Of a stretch of DNA of 64,000 nt, positions 43,904 to 52,083 are shown one piece after another. Within the stretch, counting starts at the first letter, position 1. Every line of letters starts with the position of its first letter. A model generated the notes under the pieces. That model made no database searches and had not been told where the DNA came from. It saw nothing but the letters and a program-made list of their open reading frames with translations. The stretch covers positions 80,454 through 144,453 of the forward strand of contig CAYGTI010000008.1 of the NCBI GenBank assembly GCA_964352785.1, read 5' to 3'. This DNA is from JACOMS01 sp964352785 (lineage in GTDB: Bacteria > Pseudomonadota > Alphaproteobacteria > Caulobacterales > Maricaulaceae). The position numbers and the translations under genes are program-made.

Positions 43904-45037
43904 CTAATCTCGCCCTGAAGTTTTTACCGCATCCAGCATGGCGCGGGCACGGCCTGAAAACGTATCATCACAGGCAGCGATTTGGCTATAACGGCGGCGT
44001 AGTTTTCCGGGCGCATCTTTGAGCGCTTTTTTACCAAGTTGTTCTGTGCGCGCGTAGGCGCGGCTGAGCGCGGCGGCGGGGCCGTGTACGGCGATAAAGC
44101 CGCTTTTGACGTTGATCTCTTCGCTGGCGTAATGGCGTTTATAGCCGTCTGTACCAGCGCCCAGATCAATGCGGCTGTATCCCAGCCCGGCGGCGTTATC
44201 AATCAGCCCCTCAAGCAGTTGAATACCCGGCGCGTAATTTTGTAAGTCACCGTCATAGGCAACGATCCAGCTATGAAAGACGGGCCCGTCTGAGAGGCCA
44301 AGGTCAATCGCGGCGATACGGTCCCCGAAATAAAGCACCTGCATATCGCAGCGTAGCTTATCAGTTGAGGTCCAGAGATGCTCGAGCAGGTTGAGCGTCC
44401 AGTCAGCCGAGAGAACATCATATTTTCCGGTTTCGGTAAATTTTTGTTTCTTCCATGTGATGAGCTGATCAAATGCGGCGCGGTCACGGCTTTGAAACTC
44501 AAAACGGCGCAGGCCTATCTCCTCCTCGGCTTTGCGGATGCGGCGGCGATGACTTTTCAGGCTGCGGCGGTAGCTGCTGTCACGGGCGTCGCGCCAAGCC
44601 TCTGCCCCCTTAGAGATGTCCATCATCGTGGCCATGTCCGTTGCGGATGGATGCGGGGCAAGATCATCGCCGGGGTCGATGAGCGCGCTGTAGTGAAATG
44701 CGCCGATGCCAGCACGGCGCAGCATATCGCCGTAATCTATATCAGCCTGCGGCGCTGCAATGACGCCGTGATAATCCGTCATGGGCGCGCCGATGGGGCG
44801 GGCAAAGCCGCTCTTGCCCGGGCGCGGGCCTTGGTAAGGGAAGAACGCAATCGGCGTTTCGCCCTCATAGACAATTGCGATATGGGCGTCATCTCGAAGC
44901 CGGCCGATGAGGGCGGTGTAATCCGGATGAAAATAGGGACTGTAAAGCGCAGGGTTGCTGGCACGCAGGCGTGTCCATGCGGCTTTGTCAGCCGCGCTCA
45001 ACTCGCCCGGTGTTATGACTTCAATCGTATGTGGCAC
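43904..45037 (-). CDS. GNAT-superfamily acetyltransferase (CelD/BcsL-like)
   Basis: A 377-residue protein of the Acetyltransf_6/CelD-like type, which acts in polysaccharide or exopolysaccharide synthesis. Family-like segments are ALYSPYFHPDYTALIGRLRDD, AFFPYQGPRPGKSGFARPIGAPMTDYHGVI, SSYRRSLKSHRRRIRKAEEEIG and WIVAYDGDLQNYAPGIQLLEGLIDNAAGLGYSRIDLGAGTDGYKRHYA. It starts at a GTG preceded by GGGGGAT. Its 3' end is duplicated at 41917-41991, and the present 3' end (RD, TAG) may be the one brought in by the insertion. Substrate unknown. Confidence 0.85.
   Translation of the reverse strand: MPHTIEVITPGELSAADKAAWTRLRASNPALYSPYFHPDYTALIGRLRDDAHIAIVYEGETPIAFFPYQGPRPGKSGFARPIGAPMTDYHGVIAAPQADIDYGDMLRRAGIGAFHYSALIDPGDDLAPHPSATDMATMMDISKGAEAWRDARDSSYRRSLKSHRRRIRKAEEEIGLRRFEFQSRDRAAFDQLITWKKQKFTETGKYDVLSADWTLNLLEHLWTSTDKLRCDMQVLYFGDRIAAIDLGLSDGPVFHSWIVAYDGDLQNYAPGIQLLEGLIDNAAGLGYSRIDLGAGTDGYKRHYASEEINVKSGFIAVHGPAAALSRAYARTEQLGKKALKDAPGKLRRRYSQIAACDDTFSGRARAMLDAVKTSGRD
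43911..43985. repeat. 3' end of the GNAT gene (copy B of the flanking repeat)
   Basis: The intact coding copy of the 75-base direct repeat paired with 41917-41991. The two copies bound a roughly 1.9 kb segment with a single gene. Confidence 0.9.
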
Positions 45038-45186
45038 GTATCCCCCGCCGTTAAACTTGCGCCCGAATGATAAAGCTTAGCAAAATTTGGTTAGGGAGCG
45101 CTTAAAATATGGCTCCGGTAAATAACGCAGGGCCGCCGTGCAGATTTTTTACTGTACGGCGCGCAAGAGGTTTGCATAATCGCCTC

Positions 45187-46107
45187 ATGGGACATTCGCA
45201 TTCACATCATCACGCTGGCGGGCACTCCGGCAGCCATTGCCCTACGCATGGGGCCAAGAACCGTCGCCGCGTGGGTATTGCCGCGCTTTTGACGGGGCTA
45301 TTTATGATCGCGGAAGTGGCCGGGGGGCTGATCTCCGGCTCGCTGGCATTGCTGGCGGACGCCGGGCATATGCTGACGGATTTTGCTGCGCTCGCTATGG
45401 CATGGGGGGCGTTTACGCTGGCCCGCCGCCCGGCCAATTGGAAACATACGTTCGGGTTTGACCGCTTCTCTATTCTTGTGGCCTTTGTCAACGGGCTGAC
45501 TTTGTTTGCCATTGCGGTCTGGATTATGGTCGAAGCGGGACAGCGGTTTTACGCGCCCGGCGAGATTTTGGCCGGGCCTATGCTCTGGATTGCCGTGGGC
45601 GGCCTGTGTGTAAATATTCTGGTCTTCTGGATATTGATGGGCGCGGATCAGGATAATTTGAATATTCGCGGGGCTGTTTTACATGTGTTGGGCGATTTAC
45701 TTGGCTCGGTTGCAGCGATTGTAGCGGCGCTGATCATCATGCGAACAGGCTGGATGCCGATTGATCCGCTTTTGTCTGTGTTGGTGGCTTTGCTGATTTT
45801 AAAGAGCGCGTGGAGCTTGATCAAAGACAGCGCGCACATCCTGCTCGAGGGCGCGCCGGAAGGCATTGACCGCCGCCTGATCCGCGATGATCTGTTATCG
45901 GAAATCCCGGGCCTGTTCGACGTGTGCCATATCCATGCATGGAGTATCACAAATGATAGACCTATGATGACATTGGAAGCTTTCGTAGAACCATCCGCCA
46001 GTCTTGAAGTGATTAGCACGGCCATCAAAGCACGGCTGAAATCCCAATTTCATATTGATCATGCGACCGTAGATGTCAGCCGCGCAGAGGTTAAGGTTTT
46101 AGCCTAA
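45187..46107 (+). CDS. Cation diffusion facilitator (CzcD/ZitB-type)
   Basis: A 306-residue inner-membrane metal/proton antiporter that exports Zn2+, Co2+ or similar. It starts with a histidine-rich segment (MGHSHSHHHAGGHSGSHCPTHG), followed by six membrane segments. The transport site is seen as SLALLADAGHMLTDFAAL (DxxxD-type with His) and HVLGDLLGSVAAIVAA. The cytoplasmic domain ends in HIHAWSITNDRPMMTLEAFVEP. The ATG at 45187 is preferred to the upstream in-frame start at 45109, which would add a non-family N-terminus. Its end overlaps the convergent TerB-like gene by nine bases. Confidence 0.92.
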   Translation: MGHSHSHHHAGGHSGSHCPTHGAKNRRRVGIAALLTGLFMIAEVAGGLISGSLALLADAGHMLTDFAALAMAWGAFTLARRPANWKHTFGFDRFSILVAFVNGLTLFAIAVWIMVEAGQRFYAPGEILAGPMLWIAVGGLCVNILVFWILMGADQDNLNIRGAVLHVLGDLLGSVAAIVAALIIMRTGWMPIDPLLSVLVALLILKSAWSLIKDSAHILLEGAPEGIDRRLIRDDLLSEIPGLFDVCHIHAWSITNDRPMMTLEAFVEPSASLEVISTAIKARLKSQFHIDHATVDVSRAEVKVLA

Positions 46108-46626
46108 AAGTCCCATACGGTCTTCAAATCTGCGGATAAAATCCATTTGCGCAGTATCTATAGGGCTCTCAATCTCGCCGATGCGCCGCATCATATCTGC
46201 GAGTTCTCTTGCATCTTGCTTACTTATCATTTTTTGTAAAATATCGATCATTGGAAAAAGCGTGGAGTCAGGTTGATTGAGGTATTGCGTCAAGCTGCGC
46301 ATCTGAACGATCATGTCTTTTGCATCTTCAATGTTCAGATGCATATTGTCGTAAAGTTCACGCGCCATGGCCTTACTTTGCGTGTCGGTTACCCGCCCAA
46401 ATTTATCCATTCTCGCTATGGAAATAAGTAAAACTGACGCCGCTTCTATGGGCTCTTCAACCAAATCAAGACCTTTCTTACCGGCCTTTTTTCGGTATCT
46501 CAGCTTTCAAGGTAAATTCCCGATTTCATTTGCAACATCGGTAATCTCACTTGCGCCGCGCGATATTCGGCTGGCATAGAATAAAATTCCTGCCACTGCC
46601 GCTAATATTCCCAAAATGACATGCAT
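46099..46626 (-). pseudogene. TerB-like membrane-anchored protein interrupted by in-frame TGA
   Basis: The frame starts at ATG 46626 behind a strong SD (GGAGGGG, five bases away) and encodes a single N-terminal membrane helix (VILGILAAVAGILFYASR). At codon 40 (46507-46509) an in-frame TGA occurs. The same frame then continues KLRYRKKAGKKGLDLVEEP and a TerB-like helical domain (ASVLLISIARMDKFGRVTDTQS; AKDMIVQMRSLTQYL) to a stop at 46099. Homologues known to me have basic residues at the break, so a CGA-to-TGA change is likely. Fate: pseudogene, readthrough, or a sequencing error. Last gene of a minus-strand cluster with the extensin-like gene. Confidence 0.75.
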
Positions 46627-46664
46627 AGGATCCCCTCCCTTATGCTACTTTAGCGGGATGTGAC

Positions 46665-47369
46665 CTAACTGCAAGTGGCCCAAGGGCCCATATCCACGTG
46701 GAAGTGATTTTTATGAGCCGCGTTATAGTCCGGGCTGAGTGTAACCCTAAATATGCGGCAGGCTTGCTCGCGCACGCCGCGCAGGAACTTTCGCTCAGCC
46801 CGGCTACCTTTCGACCAATGATCCAGCACGGAAATGCGGGTACCGTCTTCCAGCTCAAAGCCGGAGACGTCCCACGCATTGGCAAAAGCATGTTCGCTCC
46901 ACTCGCCAGAGCTATTCCCGTTTTGACGGCGGCAAGAATAGGACCCGAAATGAAGGATAGTCTTGAGCGGGGACTTTAAATGCTTGCGGGCGAGCCGGTC
47001 AATTTCACGGGTCCAAATATAAGCTCCGATTGCGAGCGGGCATTGCATAACCGTTTGGCGTGCAAGAAGTCCATCATCGCTACCCAAAACGTCACGGGCG
47101 ATTGTGTACCCGCAGACGTCCCGCTCACTTTTGGGCTCGGCCCGGGCCGAGGAAAACGTGACAGCTCCGTCGGCGATTTTCATACAGGTCTGGGATGATG
47201 AAAGGCTAAGGCGCAGCATTTGCGCGTGTGTCGATAATCCTGTTGGGGCTTCGATGTCGAGTTTGCGCCATGGTAAATGCTGGCTTGGAACGGTTTGATT
47301 AATGCCTATGAAAATTAAGACGCCTATCCCGGTTAGGAGAATGAACACGGCGGGAGAGCGGCGGCGCAT
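46665..47369 (-). CDS. Extensin-like C-terminal domain protein
   Basis: A 234-residue protein with one N-terminal membrane helix or uncleaved signal (VFILLTGIGVLIFIGINQ). The rest resembles the Extensin-like C-terminal family, related in fold to D-Ala-D-Ala carboxypeptidases of the M15 kind. It has LHFGSYSCRRQNG, the metal-like EHAFANAWDVSGF, and the final HKNHFHVDMGPW with two histidines and an aspartate. A periplasmic role in cell-wall cleavage or crosslinking is plausible but untested. It follows the protease gene by six bases. Confidence 0.9.
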   Translation of the reverse strand: MRRRSPAVFILLTGIGVLIFIGINQTVPSQHLPWRKLDIEAPTGLSTHAQMLRLSLSSSQTCMKIADGAVTFSSARAEPKSERDVCGYTIARDVLGSDDGLLARQTVMQCPLAIGAYIWTREIDRLARKHLKSPLKTILHFGSYSCRRQNGNSSGEWSEHAFANAWDVSGFELEDGTRISVLDHWSKGSRAERKFLRGVREQACRIFRVTLSPDYNAAHKNHFHVDMGPWATCS

Positions 47370-47375
47370 AAAAGA

Positions 47376-48179
47376 TTAATTCACAAGGCACATGACTTGG
47401 GCGATTCGGCGCGCCCGGCGGTAACGGTCCGCTTGCCGTCCATAGCTTTCGATCTCGATGGGATCAGCCTTGGTTTTGATGTCAGTGGGTATGAGGGTTT
47501 GCAGATTGCGAGGGGCGACAGAATAAATGCGTCCTCTGCGCGGACTTTCCGCGGCTACAACGCCAATGACTTCTCCGTCCTTGTCTAAAACGGGTCCGCC
47601 GGAAATACCGCCAAGAGATCCTTCGAGGCCGCGTGTGCGGCCAATCTCACTCCAAGCGAGAATTGGCTCTTTGGTGTCATAGCGCCCGCGAATAACCATA
47701 TTGTGCCGCCCAAGGAGTGTCGCGGCGGCTTCGCCGGGGCGTCCTTGGGGGAACCCGAAGAAATATCCGCGTTCTCCGATTTGCCGGGTGGTGAACAAAT
47801 CACTGGGTAACGGCTCGCGTTTCCAGGTGGATGTTAAAATGGCTGTATCTGAGTCGCGGGAGATCAAGGCCGTAACTTTTAGGGCGCGGCCTTGCCCCAG
47901 ATTAATCGCTATCTGATCACACGAATCCACGACATGACGTGCGGTGAGCCATGTTCCCTGATCATCAATTGCAAAGGCGGTGCCGATACCCGAACTGGGT
48001 TGCCCCATTTCGACAAGAACAGATTGGTCGCGCGGCGACTCGCTGGCCAGCAGCGGGCCGAGCTCCGGTGGCGGTGGCGGCTGCGGCGCGTCTGTACGCT
48101 GCGAGGTGCGATAGGCATTAAGATAGATCAGCAGGACAATCGCCCCGTAAAGCAGCCAATCCGGTAAGCGTCGCAGCAT
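47376..48179 (-). CDS. Membrane-anchored trypsin-like serine protease
   Basis: A 267-residue protein with an N-terminal membrane anchor (LLYGAIVLLIYLNAYR), a proline-rich linker (APQPPPPPELGP) and a chymotrypsin-like domain. The catalytic triad is visible as His in TARHVVD, Asp in SRDSDTAIL and Ser in GISGGPVL. It resembles DegP-like proteases without a PDZ domain. The active domain would be periplasmic. The stop lies six bases before the extensin-like gene, and the DUF350 gene ends three bases upstream of its start. Confidence 0.88.
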   Translation of the reverse strand: MLRRLPDWLLYGAIVLLIYLNAYRTSQRTDAPQPPPPPELGPLLASESPRDQSVLVEMGQPSSGIGTAFAIDDQGTWLTARHVVDSCDQIAINLGQGRALKVTALISRDSDTAILTSTWKREPLPSDLFTTRQIGERGYFFGFPQGRPGEAAATLLGRHNMVIRGRYDTKEPILAWSEIGRTRGLEGSLGGISGGPVLDKDGEVIGVVAAESPRRGRIYSVAPRNLQTLIPTDIKTKADPIEIESYGRQADRYRRARRIAQVMCLVN

Positions 48180-48182
48180 CTT

Positions 48183-48596
48183 TTACCCGACGATTGCCAA
48201 AGCAAGCGTAATAGAGCCGGCCAGCTTAAAGGAAGCCAGAACCATAGCGGGCGCGACTTCGTCGTTCTCAATGCGCTCGGGCATTCCGCTGAAAATAGCA
48301 TCCGTTACGCGAAAGAGGAATAATTGTAAAAACAAACTCACAGTGCCCCAAACGGCGACATCAATCAGGCCGATTTTGTTAATTAAGCAGGCCGCTAATG
48401 GAAGGGCAAGGCTGATGACCAGGGCCGAAAATGATATGGCGGCAGCCATATTTCCGTGCTGAATAAGCTCGAGTTCTTTGTGCGGCGTGAGCTTAACATA
48501 AATAAAGATACCGATCACGTAGATGACAGTGATGACCAAGAGGTAGCTGATGAGAACGGGAAGGCCGTTGGCTAAACTGTTAAGCGCTGCGTCCAT
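48183..48596 (-). CDS. DUF350 family membrane protein
   Basis: A 137-residue integral membrane protein with four hydrophobic segments (VLISYLLVITVIYVIGIFIYV; MAAAISFSALVISLALPLAACL; DVAVWGTVSLFLQLFLF; VLASFKLAGSITLALAIVG). The segment ELELIQHGNMAAAISFS and the acidic MPERIENDE are typical of DUF350. The family has no assigned function but often lies near cell-envelope genes. It leads the cluster DUF350 - protease - extensin-like - TerB-like on the minus strand. Confidence 0.9.
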   Translation of the reverse strand: MDAALNSLANGLPVLISYLLVITVIYVIGIFIYVKLTPHKELELIQHGNMAAAISFSALVISLALPLAACLINKIGLIDVAVWGTVSLFLQLFLFRVTDAIFSGMPERIENDEVAPAMVLASFKLAGSITLALAIVG

Positions 48597-48690
48597 GAAG
48601 TTTACCTTCCATTTTTATGGCGTGTGTGTGTCAGGTCATAAGAGATTGGTCAATAGATCAACACAGAAAGGGTTAGGATTGTGATGACGA

Positions 48691-49854
48691 CTATATCTTA
48701 CGGCGAGCACTGGCGCGAACTTTCTCGCTTTCTGATTTCAATTGCCCGCAAGCCGCCAAAATATCGCGGCCTCTCGGCGTTCTGATCGGCGAGGCAAAGC
48801 CCGCGCGGTTGACTAAATCTCCAAAATTTTCAATCGTGCCCCAATCCGAGCATTCATAAGGGCTACCCGGCCAAGGGTTGAAAGGAATCAGATTGACTTT
48901 TGCGGGGATGCCTTCGAGCAAACGAATGAGTTCTTTGGCATGGCTCGGGCTATCATTAATGCCTTTGAGCATGACATATTCAAATGTAATCCGGCGCGCA
49001 TTGGATAATCCCGGATAATCCCGGCAGGCCTGCATCAACTCGGCGAGGGGGTATTTGCGGTTAATCGGCATGATTTTCTCGCGCAGCTCATCATTGGCGG
49101 CGTGGAGCGAGATCGCGAGCATAGCGTTGCTACGATCTCCGATACGGGCAATTTCCGGTACAACGCCCGACGTTGAAACTGTGACGCGCCTCCGTCCAAT
49201 CGCCAGCCCGGTATCATCGGCGAAGATATCAATCGCGTCGGCGACATTGTCTGTATTATAAAGCGGCTCGCCCATACCCATAAAGACCACATTGGTCAGC
49301 TTGCGGTTATCTTGCGTGGTTGGCCATTCGCCCAAATCATCGCGCGCGATTAAAACTTGCAAGACAATTTCCTGGGCCGTTAGGTTACGCACGAGTTTTT
49401 GTGTCCCCGTATGGCAAAACTTACAGGTCAGCGTGCAGCCAACCTGTGAGGACACACACAGTGCCCCCGTCTTTGAGACATCGGGAATAAAAACACTTTC
49501 GACTTCTATGCCAGGGGCCATACGGATGAGATATTTCCGGGTGCCGTCTTTGCTGATTTGGCGCTCAACAATCTCAGGCCGGGCCAGAGAGAAACTTTTG
49601 GACAATGTTTCGCGCATAGGCTTGGCGATATTCGTCATATCGTCCCAGTCTGTGACGCCAAAATTATAAATCCACTGGAAAATTTGGCTCGCGCGCATAC
49701 GCACTTTTTTGGGCTCAATGCCAATATCGGTGAGGTGCTGCGCGATTTCACTGCGGCTCAAACCCGGCAGACGGATGCACGTATCCTGAAGAGCAATGAA
49801 TGGCTCAGCTTTAGAGTCTGTCTCGGAGACTGTATGTATCAGGGTGGTCGGCAT
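48691..49854 (-). CDS. rlmN: 23S rRNA (adenine2503-C2)-methyltransferase RlmN
   Basis: RlmN is a radical-SAM enzyme that methylates A2503 of 23S rRNA and A37 of some tRNAs. The 387-residue protein has the radical-SAM CxxxCxxC motif in GCTLTCKFCHTG, near residue 145, and the SAM-binding GMGEPLYN. The C-terminal part has ISLHAANDELREKIMPINRKYP and a cysteine near the end (DILAACGQL), matching the second catalytic cysteine. The length is normal. It is monocistronic by spacing. Confidence 0.95.
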   Translation of the reverse strand: MPTTLIHTVSETDSKAEPFIALQDTCIRLPGLSRSEIAQHLTDIGIEPKKVRMRASQIFQWIYNFGVTDWDDMTNIAKPMRETLSKSFSLARPEIVERQISKDGTRKYLIRMAPGIEVESVFIPDVSKTGALCVSSQVGCTLTCKFCHTGTQKLVRNLTAQEIVLQVLIARDDLGEWPTTQDNRKLTNVVFMGMGEPLYNTDNVADAIDIFADDTGLAIGRRRVTVSTSGVVPEIARIGDRSNAMLAISLHAANDELREKIMPINRKYPLAELMQACRDYPGLSNARRITFEYVMLKGINDSPSHAKELIRLLEGIPAKVNLIPFNPWPGSPYECSDWGTIENFGDLVNRAGFASPIRTPRGRDILAACGQLKSESEKVRASARRKI

Positions 49855-49936
49855 GGCGCGCCTATATCATGTTTAGCCGGTTTGCCAAACGTCCATTTAC
49901 GCGGCCCGCAGAAACGCGAACATCTATCACAGAGGG

Positions 49937-50443
49937 TTAGCTACAACTGGTTTTGGCTTTTTGTAGAGCGGCGGTCACGCCTTTAAGGGAAAAATCATAA
50001 TATACTGTCGTACCGCGTTCTGATACGGCATCCACGCGCATCGTTGACCCCGCGCGCATGGAGTTAACAAGCTTCTTTTCGTCGTTACCGCTAGAGATAA
50101 AAGCCTCGTTCCGGGAGACGAACATCGGGATTTTGGCATTACCGACGCGCGCGGTGGGGGGGCGGTTGGCTTTAAGTTCAAAATCGGCCATCAAGCTGGG
50201 CTGTTCGGAGGCTGCGCCGGATTTCCAATTTGCGACCATAAAATAGATATCGCCGTGGCGCACGCTCTTAGGCGCTTTTGCAAAAGGTTTGGCAAGCACG
50301 TAACAAATGGTCTCACCGCCGCTGGCGCGGGTATAGGCTTCCCAGTCGCCATATTTCCCGATGAGGCGGGATCCGGCAGCGTCTGCCGTCATGGGCAACA
50401 TCATCAAAGCTGTTATTAAAAAACCGAACCGATACACCATCAT
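49937..50443 (-). CDS. Invasion-associated locus B (IalB) family protein
   Basis: A 168-residue periplasmic protein with a signal peptide (YRFGFLITALMMLPMTADA) and the IalB-type beta domain (YGDWEAYTRASGGETICYVLAKP; GGDIYFMVANWKSG-like RHGDIYFMVANW; STMRVDAVSERGTTVYYDFSLKG). A C-terminal TSCS and an internal Cys could form a disulfide. The family was named in Bartonella but is widespread in alphaproteobacteria, most likely without a role in invasion. ATG 50443 is preferred over TTG 50452. It is divergent from the MoeB/ThiF gene, with a CtrA-type box between. Confidence 0.85.
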   Translation of the reverse strand: MMVYRFGFLITALMMLPMTADAAGSRLIGKYGDWEAYTRASGGETICYVLAKPFAKAPKSVRHGDIYFMVANWKSGAASEQPSLMADFELKANRPPTARVGNAKIPMFVSRNEAFISSGNDEKKLVNSMRAGSTMRVDAVSERGTTVYYDFSLKGVTAALQKAKTSCS

Positions 50444-50484
50444 TACTCTCAATATTTCTCGCCGACTATTGCGCCTGAATTATC

Positions 50485-50499
50485 TTAAAGTCGCGTTAA
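50485..50499. promoter_or_regulatory. CtrA-type box TTAA-N7-TTAA
   Basis: TTAA at 50485-50488 and TTAA at 50496-50499 with seven bases between, in the divergent region of ialB (41 bases away) and the MoeB/ThiF gene (56 bases). Perfect match to half-site and spacing; function inferred. Confidence 0.55.
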
Positions 50500-50555
50500 T
50501 AAAGGTGCAGTTTCATCGTTGGTATGGCATAATCCTGTGCGTAAAGGAAAGAGAT

Positions 50556-51308
50556 ATGACACCCGAAAACATCGCGCGTTATGCCCGTCATCTGGTTCTC
50601 AAAGAAATCGGCGGCCCCGGGCAGCGCGCTTTATCCAAGGCCCGTATTGTGATTGTCGGCGCAGGCGGTTTGGGCGGCCCAGCCGGGCTTTATTTGGCGA
50701 CGGCGGGTATGGGGCATATTACTCTGATTGATGATGACGCGGTTGACGTGTCAAATCTGCAACGGCAGATACAGTTTGAAACGGCGGATGTGGAGCGGCC
50801 AAAAACAGTCGCGATGGCCGCCCGACTGACCGCGATGAACCCTGATGTTACCATAAAGGCGGTGACCAAGAGGCTGAATGCTGACAATGCTAGAGACATA
50901 CTGTCCGGACATGATGTGATTATGGACGGGACTGATAGTTTCGAGACGCGGTTTTTGATCAATGCCGCCGCGCTGGATTTAAAAATTCCACTGATTTCTG
51001 GTGCAATTGGACGTTTTGACGGGCAGGTTAGCCTGTTCGCCTCAGATGGCTGCTCGCCGTGCTACCGATGCCTTGTTCCTTCCCAGCCCGAAGGCGTCGA
51101 AAGCTGCTCTGAGATCGGCGTGGTCGGCGCTTTGGCGGGAGTTGTCGGGTCAGTCATGGCGCTAGAGGCCATTAAACATGTGACCGGAGCCGGGCAGACG
51201 TTATCTGGGCGTTTATGGGTTTTTGACGGATTATCAGCCGAGAGCCGAACGGTGACGTTGGCCCGTGACCCGGCATGCCCGGCATGCGGTTTGGTTAAAG
51301 CGGAATAA
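50556..51308 (+). CDS. moeB: MoeB/ThiF-family sulfur-carrier adenylyltransferase
   Basis: A 250-residue E1-like enzyme that adenylates the C-terminus of a sulfur carrier (MoaD or ThiS). It starts with ARYARHLVLKEIGGPGQ, then the ATP-binding GAGGLGGPAGLYLA, the NLQRQIQF segment and the zinc ligands CSPCYRC and CPACG near residues 166 and 244. CSEIGVVGALAGVVGS matches the MoeB segment. It has no rhodanese domain. The upstream frame runs to 50361 but the ATG at 50556 has AAAGGA. Whether it acts in Mo-cofactor or thiamine synthesis is not settled by the sequence. It overlaps the DUF1134 gene by 14 bases. Confidence 0.88.
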   Translation: MTPENIARYARHLVLKEIGGPGQRALSKARIVIVGAGGLGGPAGLYLATAGMGHITLIDDDAVDVSNLQRQIQFETADVERPKTVAMAARLTAMNPDVTIKAVTKRLNADNARDILSGHDVIMDGTDSFETRFLINAAALDLKIPLISGAIGRFDGQVSLFASDGCSPCYRCLVPSQPEGVESCSEIGVVGALAGVVGSVMALEAIKHVTGAGQTLSGRLWVFDGLSAESRTVTLARDPACPACGLVKAE

Positions 51309-51924
51309 GGCTTCGTTTGCGGGTATAGCTTGTATAGCCGACATTTGCGCCCAGCCGCGCGCCAACACCCGAACGTATGGGCGCAAGCGTAATGCCGTTC
51401 GCGCGCTGATAATTCACGGCCATGCCCGCCACAAGATAGGCGCTACCATCGACGCCCGGAAAGCGCTGGAAGAGATAGTTGGGATCATTAAGGCCATAGA
51501 CCAATGTGAAAACTTTGGACGCATCCGCTCCGGCGTCAAAGCCGACAGTTGGCCCTTGCCAATAAATCTCTTGGCGGCTGCCGTCTTTCATCCAGAGCGT
51601 ACCTTTACCGTAGCGCACGCCAATGCCTAAGGCACCGCCGCCTTCTTCGCCCGTAATATAACCCACAGGTGTGCCGCGTTCACGAAAGAGGCGCGCAATG
51701 ACGGAGGCCGCTGATTCGGATGTGACGCCTAAATGCTTCGAAATACCGTCGACAAGTTCGTTTTCGCTTAACGTTCCGTTTTGCTGACCTTGGGCGGTTT
51801 TTGCGGTGTTTATATCGCTGTGACCATAAGGGTTGGTTGGATTTGTCGCGCAACCTGCCAAAAGGATCGTGGCAGCCGATAGGCTGATAGAAATGGTTTT
51901 TGTCAGGTTAAAAATGCGGGCCAT
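51295..51924 (-). CDS. DUF1134 family lipoprotein
   Basis: A 209-residue protein with a lipobox signal (ISLSAATILLAGC). The main domain resembles DUF1134/EipA-like beta folds: VGYITGEEGGGALGIGVRYGKGTLW, GQGPTVGFDAGADASKVFTLVYGLND, GVDGSAYLVAGMAVNYQRANGITLAPIRSGVGARLGANVGY. EipA-type proteins support envelope integrity in alphaproteobacteria; the link is family-level. The ORF is open upstream to 52056, but ATG 51924 begins the signal peptide. It overlaps the 3' end of the MoeB/ThiF gene. Confidence 0.87.
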   Translation of the reverse strand: MARIFNLTKTISISLSAATILLAGCATNPTNPYGHSDINTAKTAQGQQNGTLSENELVDGISKHLGVTSESAASVIARLFRERGTPVGYITGEEGGGALGIGVRYGKGTLWMKDGSRQEIYWQGPTVGFDAGADASKVFTLVYGLNDPNYLFQRFPGVDGSAYLVAGMAVNYQRANGITLAPIRSGVGARLGANVGYTSYTRKRSLIPL

Positions 51925-52083
51925 GAGATATCCGATCTGTTGCGCAAGTATAGCTCTGACAGAATTGTCCAAAGACAGGGTTAACAAAGTGCGAATAAAC
52001 GGCGGTCCGGCCATGAGCGCCGCGTTACAAATTTGACAGATAAAGTGAGTAGCCACAACGGCTAAGGTTTGTCATTAGGCGGT

